DNA of 64,000 bases from JAFASC01 sp034669505. GTDB lineage: Bacteria > Pseudomonadota > Alphaproteobacteria > Rhizobiales > Beijerinckiaceae. The notes beneath the pieces are model-generated. The model did not search any database. It had not been told where the DNA came from and saw only the letters and a list, made by a program, of their open reading frames with translations. The position numbers and the translations under genes were made by a program. Positions 17,231 through 25,622 of this stretch are shown here, piece after piece. The stretch spans positions 62,001-126,000 of the forward strand of contig JAXDNJ010000007.1 in assembly GCA_034669505.1 (NCBI GenBank), read 5' to 3'. Numbering within the stretch: position 1 is the stretch's first letter; the number at the start of each line of letters is the position of its first letter.

Positions 17231-19363
17231 GGATGATTGAAACGGCAGAGGCCGTTTTCGTTTGGTACGAAACTCCGCGGGATCGGCAGGTTCTTCGGTT
17301 TGGGTGGCGTAGGCTTTAAGCGTCGCGTGCCGATCGGCGACATGCCCGATCGCTTCCGTCAGCGGTGTGGCCGACGGGCTGGAATTGAGCACACGCAGCC
17401 GGAGCGCCTCGAATTCTGCGGTCGGCAGTGCGTAGCTTTTGACGTTCGCCACTTTGAGCGCGACCGTTTTCATGCCGCCGCCGTCAACGAAACTAACTGC
17501 TGCGCGGCCGGTCTGAAGTCCGCGCAGTGCGGACGACGCCATGTATCGAAGCGCCTCGACTCCGTGCACGGCGCTCGGTCTTTCTTCGAGGATCGGCTCG
17601 AACGTCTCGCTCCATCCGAGCGTCTTTGCCTGGCCGCGCGACTCCGCCAGTCCGATCGAATCCGACCGAGACCGCCCGTAGGCAAGCCCCTCGCTCCAGC
17701 TTTCCGAGTTAGTGACGGCACGCGAAGAAGTCCGTGATGTGGAACTGCCGGCGGTCGAGCCGACGCTTGACTGCGCCGCTTGCGAATGGGCGGCATATGA
17801 TTGTGTGCTCTCGCCTTGCGCAAAGCCGACGACCGCGTTGGTGCCGAAGAGGCTCCCATTCGGCATGAACTGAGTGGCCGCCGCCGTCCCGCTGCCCTCG
17901 CCGGTGACCTCGCCACTCGAGGTCGCCGATCCGACGCTCTGTGAGGCGCTTTCTGAATACCCGACGCCCTCTGCGACGGTCTCGGCGAAGCCTCGGGTGT
18001 GGGAGTGACTTTCGGTGACGCTTTCCGCCGTGGAATGCGACCGAGATCGCGTTGTTGCCGATTGCTCTGAGGTGCTTTCGCCGATGAGGCGCGCGACGCG
18101 ATGGCCGGTGACGGTCGGCTTGATCAGCGCCCGCACCGGCATTTCGAGATCATATTGGAAGACCGTCTCGGCGAGTTCGGCGGCTTCCTCCGGATTCTTG
18201 ATCCGCAGCACGACCTTCGTGTTCGTCATGTTCTTGACGGCATCGAGCACGTCGTCACCGGCGACCCGCAAGCTCGCTAAAGCCTGGGTGCTCAAAACTG
18301 CGCCGAGCCCGTACTTGCGCGCTTCGGCGAGCATTCGGGAAATGTCGCCTGAGAGATAGAGCTGGCACTCGTCGAGATAGAAGAAGAACGGCCGTTCGGG
18401 ATGCCGTCGGCGCACGCAGTGGAAGAAGAGCGAGCGCGTAATGAGCCGGCCGAGGAGCTGCATGGCCTTGTCGCCGGCACGCGGCCCCGGCGAAAGGTTC
18501 GCAAGAATAATGTGGCCGTCGTCGAGGGCGGCGCGCAGATCGATCGTCCGCTTCTGCTGCCCGACCATGAGCCGGATCGCGTCGTCGCGTGTAAGCTTCG
18601 CCAGCCGATTACGCGGCCCGGTCACCTCTTGGCGAAAATCCTGGTGACCACGCGGCTCCGCCGCCATGCGATGCAGCCATTCGAGTTCGTCCCGCGCTTC
18701 CTCGTTGACAAGCTTATCGATCGCCCACGCCCGCAAGCGGTGGCGATCGTCCGGATCAAACAGCAGGCGCGCTTCGGCAAGGGTGAGCCCCAGCTCGGTC
18801 AGCGCAGTGAGCGTCGCCGACAGGACGCGCTGCATCGTCGGCTTTGTGTTCATGTCCTCTTCGCCCCACATGCGCTCAAGCGCTTGCAGCGTCGCCTCGG
18901 CGATCACCGTCGGCTCGTATTCCGCCGACGGCAGCTGCAGTGGGTTGATGCCGGTCACGTGCGATCCCGCGTTCGGATCGACCAAGTGAATGGTGCGCGT
19001 ATCGGTGAAGCCGCGCTCATCCAGCCAGGACAGCATCGAGCGGTACAGACTGTCAGGATGATTGCCGTGCGGATCGATGATGCAGACGCCGCGGCCTTGG
19101 ACGATGTCTTGCCGGGCGCATTGCTCAATAAACTTCGTCTTGCCGCCGCCGGTCGTGCCGATCGCCAGCGTGTGTTCGAGCCGGGCGCGCACCGAAAGAA
19201 GGAGCGGCGCGCCGTTTCCGTCCCGACCGGGGACGATCGCGCCGGGATCGGCGCGCGGGATCGGCGCCGGAACTAGGTGTGGAAAGCGGCCGGCGAGATC
19301 AGCCCGGAGCGCGTTGCGGCGCTCGCGGGCTTGCACCGCAATTTCGCGCTTGCCTGCCGTCAT
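17120..19363 (-). CDS. VirD4/TraG-like DNA translocase ATPase with Ser-rich region
   Basis: A 747-residue protein with Walker A (GTTGGGKT, residues 69-76), the IDPHGN turn at 96-101 and Walker B (FFFYLDE, about 326-332), as in type IV coupling and HerA-like ATPases. There are no N-terminal membrane helices. From about residue 425 to 590 it is extremely rich in Ser, Thr, Gly and Glu in short irregular repeats. A compact C-terminal domain follows, then a basic Pro/Arg-rich tail encoded inside the nested inverted repeats. The start overlaps the upstream coiled-coil gene by four bases. It probably pumps DNA of the element; partner proteins are the neighbouring coiled-coil and membrane proteins. 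Confidence 0.8.
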   Translation of the reverse strand: MTAGKREIAVQARERRNALRADLAGRFPHLVPAPIPRADPGAIVPGRDGNGAPLLLSVRARLEHTLAIGTTGGGKTKFIEQCARQDIVQGRGVCIIDPHGNHPDSLYRSMLSWLDERGFTDTRTIHLVDPNAGSHVTGINPLQLPSAEYEPTVIAEATLQALERMWGEEDMNTKPTMQRVLSATLTALTELGLTLAEARLLFDPDDRHRLRAWAIDKLVNEEARDELEWLHRMAAEPRGHQDFRQEVTGPRNRLAKLTRDDAIRLMVGQQKRTIDLRAALDDGHIILANLSPGPRAGDKAMQLLGRLITRSLFFHCVRRRHPERPFFFYLDECQLYLSGDISRMLAEARKYGLGAVLSTQALASLRVAGDDVLDAVKNMTNTKVVLRIKNPEEAAELAETVFQYDLEMPVRALIKPTVTGHRVARLIGESTSEQSATTRSRSHSTAESVTESHSHTRGFAETVAEGVGYSESASQSVGSATSSGEVTGEGSGTAAATQFMPNGSLFGTNAVVGFAQGESTQSYAAHSQAAQSSVGSTAGSSTSRTSSRAVTNSESWSEGLAYGRSRSDSIGLAESRGQAKTLGWSETFEPILEERPSAVHGVEALRYMASSALRGLQTGRAAVSFVDGGGMKTVALKVANVKSYALPTAEFEALRLRVLNSSPSATPLTEAIGHVADRHATLKAYATQTEEPADPAEFRTKRKRPLPFQSSVKVHDEQNAARRRPVKGREIVGGDGQGPPLTGSTGR

Positions 19364-20118
19364 TTGCGCGGGCGCCGACGAGCGCGTTCGATCTCGGCAT
19401 CGATATCTCGGGTATCGAGGCCGTCGGCGTTCCTTTCGGCGCGACGGCGAATGAACTCGTCTTCGGCCGCGCCGACCTGCCCCTGCGCATCTGCGACGCG
19501 GCGACGATGCTCGGCAAGCACGGCGTTCTGTTCTTCGAGCGACAGCTCGTATTCTCCGATCCGTTGCTGCCAGCCCATGTCGTAATAGCGCAGGCCGTGC
19601 GTGTGTTGCGCCTCAAATTCCTGTTCGGCGTTCAAGAGACCGCGACGCGTGATCGCGTGCTGCTCCCGCGCCGACGTGAGCCGCGTAAGAGAATGCGTCA
19701 AACCCACTTCCCTCTCCGCGAGCTCTTCGCGCCGGCGAGCCTCAGCAAGGTCTCCCTGGTGTTGCAGGCCGCGCAGCTCTTCGCGCCGCGCGATCTCGCG
19801 CTTGAGGCGGTCGGTCGCGAGGATTTCGGGCAGTTCCGCCAGTTCGTGACGCATGCGCGCGTTGGCGATGAGGCTATGGCCGAGCGCAGTATTTGCGTCG
19901 ACTAGCCCGCGCTGCGCATTTTCGCGCCGCGTATATGCATCGTATGTGCGCGTGTCGCTATTGGCCTGCCAACGTCTCGGGATCGAGGAGATGACGCCGC
20001 CGGTTTCGACGCGCAGCGGCTGCGGCTTTGCGGGGGCGAGCGCAAATTGGCGCGGCTCTCCAGTCGTCACCGCGCGCGAGGGCGGGATGATTTCGTATTC
20101 TTTGTCATAGCTGGACAT
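19360..20118 (-). CDS. coiled-coil protein of the DNA-translocase operon
   Basis: The start is the ATG at 20118 with GGAG upstream; an ATG at 20133 is also in frame. The 252-residue protein has a short disordered Pro-rich head, then from about residue 70 to the end long charged helices with Arg/Glu/Ala heptads. It ends in a basic RRRPRK tail. No membrane segment. Its stop overlaps the start of the ATPase gene (ATGA), so the two are translated together and probably act together, for instance as an adaptor between the ATPase and DNA or membrane. Confidence 0.65.
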   Translation of the reverse strand: MSSYDKEYEIIPPSRAVTTGEPRQFALAPAKPQPLRVETGGVISSIPRRWQANSDTRTYDAYTRRENAQRGLVDANTALGHSLIANARMRHELAELPEILATDRLKREIARREELRGLQHQGDLAEARRREELAEREVGLTHSLTRLTSAREQHAITRRGLLNAEQEFEAQHTHGLRYYDMGWQQRIGEYELSLEEQNAVLAEHRRRVADAQGQVGAAEDEFIRRRAERNADGLDTRDIDAEIERARRRPRK

Positions 20119-20142
20119 GATGAATCTCCGCATCCGAACGCC

Positions 20143-20550
20143 TTACCGGCGGTGGGTAAGGCGCCGCACGCCGCGGTCGTGCAGGGTGATTTGCTTGAGT
20201 TCGTCGTACGCGGCTTTCATCCGCGCAGCGTCGATCGTGCTCGCCATCAGCTCCGTCTGAGCGTCGACTTTCCTCTTATGTGCGAGTGTCAGACGCGCTT
20301 CTTCTTCGTATCTCTCGGCCTGATCCTCTGCGCTTTCACAGCTGCTCGACCCTTCCAGCGATTTTGCAAGATAGTAGAGTGCCACGAGGAGCACGCCGAC
20401 GACCGCGAGCACGAATTCACCACTGTACCCAATCCAGCCGCCGTCGGATTGTCTGACCCAGTAGCGACCGCCATACCAATATTGCGCGTAAGCGGGTGTG
20501 CTGAGGATCGTGCCGGCGATCAGCGCCGCTGCTTTAGCCTTAGTCCACAT
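20143..20550 (-). CDS. membrane protein with signal peptide and coiled-coil tail
   Basis: The start is the ATG at 20550, which has GGAGG six bases upstream; longer frames to 20625 are open but have no better site. The 135-residue protein has a signal-like segment ending in TPAYA, a Trp/Tyr/Gly-rich short stretch and a transmembrane helix (about residues 45-62). A charged helical tail of about 70 residues follows, likely cytosolic. It heads the operon with the coiled-coil protein, ATPase and replication-relaxation genes and may anchor the ATPase to the membrane, which lacks helices of its own. Confidence 0.6.
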   Translation of the reverse strand: MWTKAKAAALIAGTILSTPAYAQYWYGGRYWVRQSDGGWIGYSGEFVLAVVGVLLVALYYLAKSLEGSSSCESAEDQAERYEEEARLTLAHKRKVDAQTELMASTIDAARMKAAYDELKQITLHDRGVRRLTHRR

Positions 20551-20748
20551 TTTGACCTCCATTGTCGGGAGTGGAGGTCGCGACCATTTCATTGCCGCGA
20601 AGGGAGCTAAAGGCGGATTCCGCACGCCCGGTTAGATCGCGAGCACAACCTTGCAGGGCGCCATATGCGGGGTATGATTCGCGTAGCCATCTGTCTTGTT
20701 GCCCGGCACCTCACTGTTGGGATGTCGGATTAGCAAGACGGAGCGCAG

Positions 20749-20988
20749 ATGATCTCTCACAGCAGTAGCGATCCGGCCCCCGCGCCGCGGAGGCTCGAAA
20801 CTGCGTCAATCGAATACTTCGCAATCCAGCTCTCCCCTACCACCGACGGACGCTTCTTTGTCGGCATCGAGGCGACGATCTGCGAATGCGAAGGTGAACT
20901 TTCACAAATGGAGTTGGCGCACCAGCGTGTCGCATCGCTCGACGATGCGCTCGCGGCGATCCGTCACGCAGTGACTCCAGCTCATTGA
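20749..20988 (+). CDS. small hypothetical protein
   Basis: A 79-residue acidic protein with ATG at 20749 and GGAG nine bases upstream. Two to three beta strands (SIEYFAIQL, FFVGIEATI) and a C-terminal helix suggest a small globular fold. No family recognised. It is followed 17 bases later by another small gene on the same strand and is divergent from the DNA-translocase operon, so the 198-base gap between them probably holds promoters for both. Confidence 0.5.
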   Translation: MISHSSSDPAPAPRRLETASIEYFAIQLSPTTDGRFFVGIEATICECEGELSQMELAHQRVASLDDALAAIRHAVTPAH

Positions 20989-21005
20989 ACCAATGGAGAA
21001 GTCCA

Positions 21006-21266
21006 GTGTCTAAGCAGAACGAACCCGCCTATCGCGCCTACTCGGTGATCAAGCGACAAGGCGCCGACGACTTCTGGCTCCAGATCGGCGCGGCCTTTCC
21101 GCACCAATCCGGCGACGGAATGAACGTGATCCTTCAAGCTTTGCCGTTGCCGGATGGCGACGGCGTCTGCAAGATTGTGCTCCGGCCGCCAAAGGATGAT
21201 CAACAGTCCGAAGGTGGTGGGCGCGGTGGGAATGATAATCGCAAATCCGGCTTTCAACGCCGGTAG
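21006..21266 (+). CDS. small hypothetical protein common in rhizobial elements
   Basis: The GTG at 21006 with GGAG eight bases upstream is chosen; TTG at 20985 is open as well. The 86-residue product has a compact N-terminal part (YRAYSVIKRQG, DFWLQIGAAFPH, NVILQALPLPDG) and a Gly/Lys/Arg-rich tail. From memory, similar short proteins with a 'DFW..IGAAFPH' core occur in integrative elements and plasmids of Alphaproteobacteria, with no known function. It is followed by a strong terminator. Confidence 0.55.
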   Translation: MSKQNEPAYRAYSVIKRQGADDFWLQIGAAFPHQSGDGMNVILQALPLPDGDGVCKIVLRPPKDDQQSEGGGRGGNDNRKSGFQRR

Positions 21267-21285
21267 TCGCCCGCCTGGCAGACTC

Positions 21286-21308
21286 AAAGCCGCCCGAGGG
21301 CGGCTTTT
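21286..21308 (+). terminator. Rho-independent terminator
   Basis: A 9-bp perfect stem (AAAGCCGCC/GGCGGCTTT) with a 4-base loop and a TTTT run lies 20 bases after the stop at 21266. It would also work partly on the other strand. The bases from here to 21583 show no gene. Confidence 0.75.
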
Positions 21309-21583
21309 CGTTGGTGTCACAACTGAAATACCACACTTTAAGAAACATGCTGAACCGCACCGACCCAGCTGCGTTGACAGCGGCAGCTTTGATGAAAAGC
21401 TGAAGTGCACAAATTCTAGGAGGGCGTGCGGTCCAACTCGGTACAAAAAGTGAGCCGTCGATCAACGGCGGCTCAGTTGGCGCTGCGCGCCCATGACTCA
21501 CCAGTGAGAAACGTCATGGCACGCAACAGCAGCAAGCGTAAGCTTAGCATATTGACGTATATTCCCGCGTAGAACGTGAGGCG

Positions 21584-22045
21584 ATGCTGGTGGTTCCATC
21601 GGCGTTGCCGGCCCAGATGCCGCCGCGTTTCTACACGTTTGAGGAGGTCGCGGAGCTTCTCCGGGTGAGCCCCCGCGTCCTTCGGGAGACGCTGCAGAAG
21701 GTTTTGGATAAGCATCCTGATCTCGGTCGGCTGATAGGCCGTCGGCAGAGGGTGTTCAGTGAAGCTGATGTGGTACGTCTGTACGAGGCACTGCCATGGC
21801 TCTCAAACTCGTTCGCCGACACAGAGGTAAGAACTGGTATATCCGCGGGACCGTCGCAGGCTGTCCTGTCGATGAGAGTACGCGAACTGCTGACCGAAAA
21901 GCCGCCGAAAAGCTCCTCGCTAAACGATCCTGGGAGCTTCAAGAAGCGAGCATCTTCGGTCGAAAGGCGGTCGCAACATACCTCGAAGCAGTCTACTTCT
22001 ACCTCCACGCCGGAGGAGAAAAGCGGTACCAAGCGCGGCTCGTAG
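21584..22045 (+). CDS. excisionase-like helix-turn-helix protein overlapping the integrase
   Basis: The ATG at 21584 has GAGG upstream. The first 75 residues have the MerR/excisionase-type winged-helix pattern (FYTFEEVAELLRVSPRVL, then a wing with RVFSEADV and LYEALP), as in small DNA-binding proteins next to integrases. The frame then runs 250 bases into the integrase gene in another frame, and that tail is Ser/Lys/Arg-rich and of doubtful significance. The likely function is control of excision or of integrase expression. Confidence 0.6.
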   Translation: MLVVPSALPAQMPPRFYTFEEVAELLRVSPRVLRETLQKVLDKHPDLGRLIGRRQRVFSEADVVRLYEALPWLSNSFADTEVRTGISAGPSQAVLSMRVRELLTEKPPKSSSLNDPGSFKKRASSVERRSQHTSKQSTSTSTPEEKSGTKRGS

Positions 22046-22842
22046 AGCATTTCGGAAATACCCCACTCGCTCAGATCGATCAGAACACGATTGATCGTGC
22101 TGCTCGACTGCTTCTTCCGGAGGCGTCTCCGGCAACTCGCAATCGGCAAGTCTACACGCCCATATCGGCCGTGCTGAAAGACGCGGCGAAACGCAAGATG
22201 TGCGAATGGCGGCAGATCGAGAGACCCTCCCAACCTCCCGGCCGGGTTAGGTATCTCACTCCCCCGGAAGCGGATAGCTTGATCAGCGCGTGCGAAACGC
22301 ACCTTCGCCCGCTCGTGATTTTTTTGTTCTACACCGGCTGCCGAGTTGGAGAAGCGCTTCACCTCGACTGGCGCGAAGTTGATGTCGCTAGCCGCCAAGT
22401 TCAGTTTCTGAAAACCAAAAGCGGGAAGGCACGCGGCGTCCCGCTCCACGCCCGGATAGTAGACGCGTTGGGGAAATTACCCCATCGCGAGGGTCGCGTT
22501 TTTCGACGACCCGACGGCGAGCCTTATGCCGAAACCGCTGATCGCGCGGCTTCCGGCGGCTCCATCAAGACTGCCTTCCGCGCTGCGTGCCGGCGCGCCG
22601 CGATTACCGATTTCACGCCGCATGATTGCCGGCACACGTTCGCGTCGTGGCACTACGCCGCGAATCGCAACCTGGCCGCCTTGATGGAGATTGGCGGATG
22701 GAACTCCGAGCGGATGCTGCTCAGGTACACGCACGTGAACGTGGCGCATCTCATCGAATCCATCGACGTGCTGCCCTGGCGGGGAAAATCTGGGGAGCCG
22801 GAGTTCGTCCCGGCAGTAAAGAAAGCGAATTCAAAGACTTAG
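21796..22842 (+). CDS. tyrosine recombinase (integrase) of the element
   Basis: A 348-residue phage-type integrase. The N-terminal part has the WYIRGTV..DEST motif typical of alphaproteobacterial element integrases. The SAM-like core-binding region follows at about 55-145, then the catalytic domain with Arg183 (GCRVGEAL), a Lys-containing beta hairpin near 206-211, His276 and Arg279 (HDCRH), Trp302 and the nucleophile Tyr311 (RYTHV). All catalytic residues are present, so it should be active. It points at a tRNA-Gly 3' fragment 11 bases past its stop, the expected attachment site. Confidence 0.9.
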   Translation: MALKLVRRHRGKNWYIRGTVAGCPVDESTRTADRKAAEKLLAKRSWELQEASIFGRKAVATYLEAVYFYLHAGGEKRYQARLVEHFGNTPLAQIDQNTIDRAARLLLPEASPATRNRQVYTPISAVLKDAAKRKMCEWRQIERPSQPPGRVRYLTPPEADSLISACETHLRPLVIFLFYTGCRVGEALHLDWREVDVASRQVQFLKTKSGKARGVPLHARIVDALGKLPHREGRVFRRPDGEPYAETADRAASGGSIKTAFRAACRRAAITDFTPHDCRHTFASWHYAANRNLAALMEIGGWNSERMLLRYTHVNVAHLIESIDVLPWRGKSGEPEFVPAVKKANSKT

Positions 22843-22853
22843 CGGTTTCGCGC

Positions 22854-22904
22854 GTAACCTTGCCAAGGTTGGGGTCGAGGGTTCGAATCCCTTCGCCCGC
22901 TCCA
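22854..22904 (+). other. attachment site: 3' fragment of tRNA-Gly (GCC)
   Basis: The 51 bases match the 3' two thirds of a tRNA. There is an anticodon arm with loop TTGCCAA (anticodon GCC), a variable loop, a T arm GAGGG/TTCGAAT/CCCTT, acceptor CGCCCGC, discriminator T and encoded CCA. The D arm and 5' acceptor strand are absent, so it is not a gene. It is the expected crossover site of the adjacent integrase. The intact tRNA-Gly should lie at the other end of the element, outside the window. Confidence 0.85.
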
Positions 22905-22966
22905 AAAATCACAAAAAATCGGTGTCGGAAGTTCGCGACGGCGGCTTTTGAGCGGCTCTCCCCCGC

Positions 22967-24400
22967 CTATCGCACCAGCACGTTGCGGAATTGCCAGGGA
23001 TCGGACGTGTCGATGTCTTCCGGAAACAGTCCCGGCCGGTCGGTGAGCGGCGTCCAATCGGTGTAGACGCCAATCATCGGCCCGAGATAGAGCCGCTGCA
23101 CTTCAAGGCAGCGGCGGAAATCCATCTCGTCCGCCTCGACGATACCGGCTTCCGGATTTTCCAGCGCCCATACCATGCCGGCGAGCACGGCCGAGGTCAC
23201 CTGCAAGCCCGTCGCGTTCTGATACGGCGCGATCCGCCGCGTCTCTTCGATCGACAGCTGCGAGCCGTACCAATAGGCGTTCTTCTTATGGCCATAGAGA
23301 AGCACGCCGAGCTCATCGATGCCGGCGACGACTTCGTTCTCGGTAAGGATGTGGTCTTGCGGCTGCACGATTCCGGCGCGGCCAAAGAGTTCGTGCAACG
23401 ACAAAACCGCGTCATCGCAAGGATGGTACGCATAGTGGCAGGTCGGGCGGTAGCTCGCCAGTCCGAGCCAGCTGCGCACCGTGAAATAATCCGCGATCGA
23501 GATCGATTCGTTGTGCGTGACCAGAAAGCCATATTGCGCGCGCGGTGTCGGCGTCCATGAACGCACGCGCGTGTTGGCGCCGGGCTGTTTCAGATAAATC
23601 GCCGCGCCACAGCCGCTTTGATGCTTGCCGGCATTATCCGGCATCCATTTCTCATGCGTGCCCCAGCCGAGTTCGGCCGGCTGCATGCCTTCCGACAGAA
23701 AGCCTTCGACCGACCAGGTATTGACGAAGACGTTCAGCGGCTTGTGTTGGCGCGCATACTGCGTGTCGCGCTCGGCGATGTGGATGCCCTTGATGTCGAG
23801 CCGCTGCGCGAGCTCCGCCCATTCTTCGCGCGTTTGCGGCTCGGCGGCTTTATCGCCGAGGTCGGCGGCGAGGTTTAAGAGCGCCTGCTTGACGAACCAC
23901 GACACCATGCCGGGATTGGCACCGCAGCAGGAAACTGCCGTCGTGCCGCCCGACTCATCGCGTTTTGCCGCAAGCACGGTTTCGCGCAACGCATAATTCG
24001 AGCGCGCCTCCGGCCCCAGCGATTTGTCGAAATAGAAGCCCGGCCAGGGCTCGACAACGGTGTCGATATAAAGCACGCCGATCTCGCGGCAGAATTTCAT
24101 GATGTCGAGCGACGAGGTATCGACCGAGAGATTGACGCAGAACCCCTGGCCCTCGCCTTCCCCGAACAAGCGGCCGAGCACGTCACGATAATTGTCGCGC
24201 GTGATGGCGAGATGCTCGAAGCGGATGCCACGCTGATCGAGTAGCGCACGGTCGGAATCATCTGGGTCGATCACACTGAAGCGTGCGCGGTCGAATTCGA
24301 AATGCCGTTCGATGAGCGGCAATGTGCCGCGGCCGATCGAGCCGAAACCGATCATGACGACCGGACCGGTGATGCGCGCGTGAACGGGCCATTGCGGCAT
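22967..24400 (-). CDS. hss: homospermidine synthase
   Basis: The start is the ATG at 24400, giving 477 residues, the usual length; the frame is open 126 codons further but reads as noise. It has an N-terminal Rossmann dinucleotide site (VVMIGFGSIGRGTLP), the IDTVVEPWPGFYFD region and the CCGANPGMVSWF motif typical of the family. The enzyme makes sym-homospermidine from putrescine with NAD as cofactor, in the cytosol. The polyamine is characteristic of many Rhizobiales. It is the first core gene past the element boundary, with only 62 bases between its stop and the tRNA fragment. Confidence 0.93.
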   Translation of the reverse strand: MPQWPVHARITGPVVMIGFGSIGRGTLPLIERHFEFDRARFSVIDPDDSDRALLDQRGIRFEHLAITRDNYRDVLGRLFGEGEGQGFCVNLSVDTSSLDIMKFCREIGVLYIDTVVEPWPGFYFDKSLGPEARSNYALRETVLAAKRDESGGTTAVSCCGANPGMVSWFVKQALLNLAADLGDKAAEPQTREEWAELAQRLDIKGIHIAERDTQYARQHKPLNVFVNTWSVEGFLSEGMQPAELGWGTHEKWMPDNAGKHQSGCGAAIYLKQPGANTRVRSWTPTPRAQYGFLVTHNESISIADYFTVRSWLGLASYRPTCHYAYHPCDDAVLSLHELFGRAGIVQPQDHILTENEVVAGIDELGVLLYGHKKNAYWYGSQLSIEETRRIAPYQNATGLQVTSAVLAGMVWALENPEAGIVEADEMDFRRCLEVQRLYLGPMIGVYTDWTPLTDRPGLFPEDIDTSDPWQFRNVLVR

Positions 24401-24557
24401 GGGCGGACGCTCCGAGAGGACTGGAAGAGCGCGCCTTGAAACAGGGGCGCACGGTAAGGTCAAGACAAAGTTGACTGAGGCTTGCCTGCCAACGCGGCGG
24501 CGTGCCGCGCGAACGCAAAGCAGCGCGCAGCGTTCATCTGCGAACATGGAGATGATC

Positions 24558-25577
24558 ATGACACGCGAAGACACAGACGCGTCGCGCCGCCTCGTTGTCG
24601 GCGGGCTCGCAACCGGCTTGATCGCGGCGGTGAATGCGCCGGCCGCGGCACAAACGTCCACAAGCACGATGGTCGCGGTCGCGGGAACGGCTCCGCCATC
24701 GCAGCAAAATCCTGTGACGAAATATCCGAAGCCGCCCTTCCAGAGGCAGGAACAGGAATGGCCGGGCCTCGCCAGCAAGATGAATCCGCCGCCCGATCAC
24801 GGCGAGACGAGCTACAAAGGCTCGGGCCGACTCGCGGGACGAAAAGCGCTGATCACCGGCGGCGATTCCGGCATGGGCCGTGCCGCGGCCATCGCTTACG
24901 CGCGCGAAGGCGCGGACGTGGCGATCAATTATTTTCCCACCGAAGAGCCGGATGCGCGCGAGGTCATCGCATTGATCAAGGACGCGAGCCGGAAGGGCCT
25001 CGCGATTCCCGGCGACCTCCGGGACGAAGCGTTCTGTCAGCGCTTAGTCGAGGAAGCGGTGCGCGGTCTCGGCGGTCTCGACATCGTCGTCTGCAATGCC
25101 GGCCGGCAGCAGGCGCATCAGTCGATCCTCGACATCACGACCGAGCAATTTGACTGGACGATGAAGACCAACATCTACGCGCCGTTCTGGATCATCAAGG
25201 CTGCATTGCCGCATCTGCAGCCGGGTTCAGTGATTATCGGCACCGCATCGGAGCAGGCCTATGATCCCTCGCCCGATTTGTATGATTACGCGCAGACGAA
25301 GGCCGCGACGATGAACTACGTCAAATCGCTGGCGAAACAGCTCGGATCGAAAGGCATTCGCGTCAACGCCGTCGCACCCGGGCCGATCTGGACACCGTTG
25401 CAGGTCAGCGGTGGCGCGACACAGGAAAAACTGGAGAAATTCGGCGGCATGACTTCGTTCGGCAGGCCAGGGCAGCCGGCAGAACTTGCCTCCATCTATG
25501 TGCAGCTTGCCGCGGCGGATGCGAGTTTTACGACGGGGCAGGTTTACGGTGCGGCGGGCGGTACGGGGCAGCCCTGA
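24558..25577 (+). CDS. Tat-exported short-chain dehydrogenase/reductase
   Basis: The ATG at 24558 has GGAG six bases upstream; earlier ATGs at 24546 and 24552 are in frame. The 339-residue protein begins with a twin-arginine-like signal (SRRLVVGGLATGLIAA). A short linker and an SDR domain follow, with TGGDSGMGRA, NAG and the YAQTKAA catalytic Tyr/Lys. It resembles the YhdF/YghA-type 'general stress' SDRs with an N-terminal PKPPF...EWPG segment. Substrate unknown. It is divergent from hss. Confidence 0.8.
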   Translation: MTREDTDASRRLVVGGLATGLIAAVNAPAAAQTSTSTMVAVAGTAPPSQQNPVTKYPKPPFQRQEQEWPGLASKMNPPPDHGETSYKGSGRLAGRKALITGGDSGMGRAAAIAYAREGADVAINYFPTEEPDAREVIALIKDASRKGLAIPGDLRDEAFCQRLVEEAVRGLGGLDIVVCNAGRQQAHQSILDITTEQFDWTMKTNIYAPFWIIKAALPHLQPGSVIIGTASEQAYDPSPDLYDYAQTKAATMNYVKSLAKQLGSKGIRVNAVAPGPIWTPLQVSGGATQEKLEKFGGMTSFGRPGQPAELASIYVQLAAADASFTTGQVYGAAGGTGQP

Positions 25578-25622
25578 GGTTCTCCATCTAAGCGAACGAG
25601 CTTTCACTCAGATGCTTTTGGA

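Noticed and set aside
18401..19276. 291-codon plus-strand frame
   Set aside because: Complementary shadow of the DNA-translocase ATPase gene; very Arg-rich.
22854..22904. A complete tRNA-Gly gene
   Set aside because: The bases upstream (22830-22853) do not form a D arm or the 5' acceptor strand, so only the 3' part is present.
1..22904. Insertion sequence or transposase
   Set aside because: No transposase motif or matching terminal inverted repeats were found in the accessory region; the only recombinase is the tyrosine integrase.
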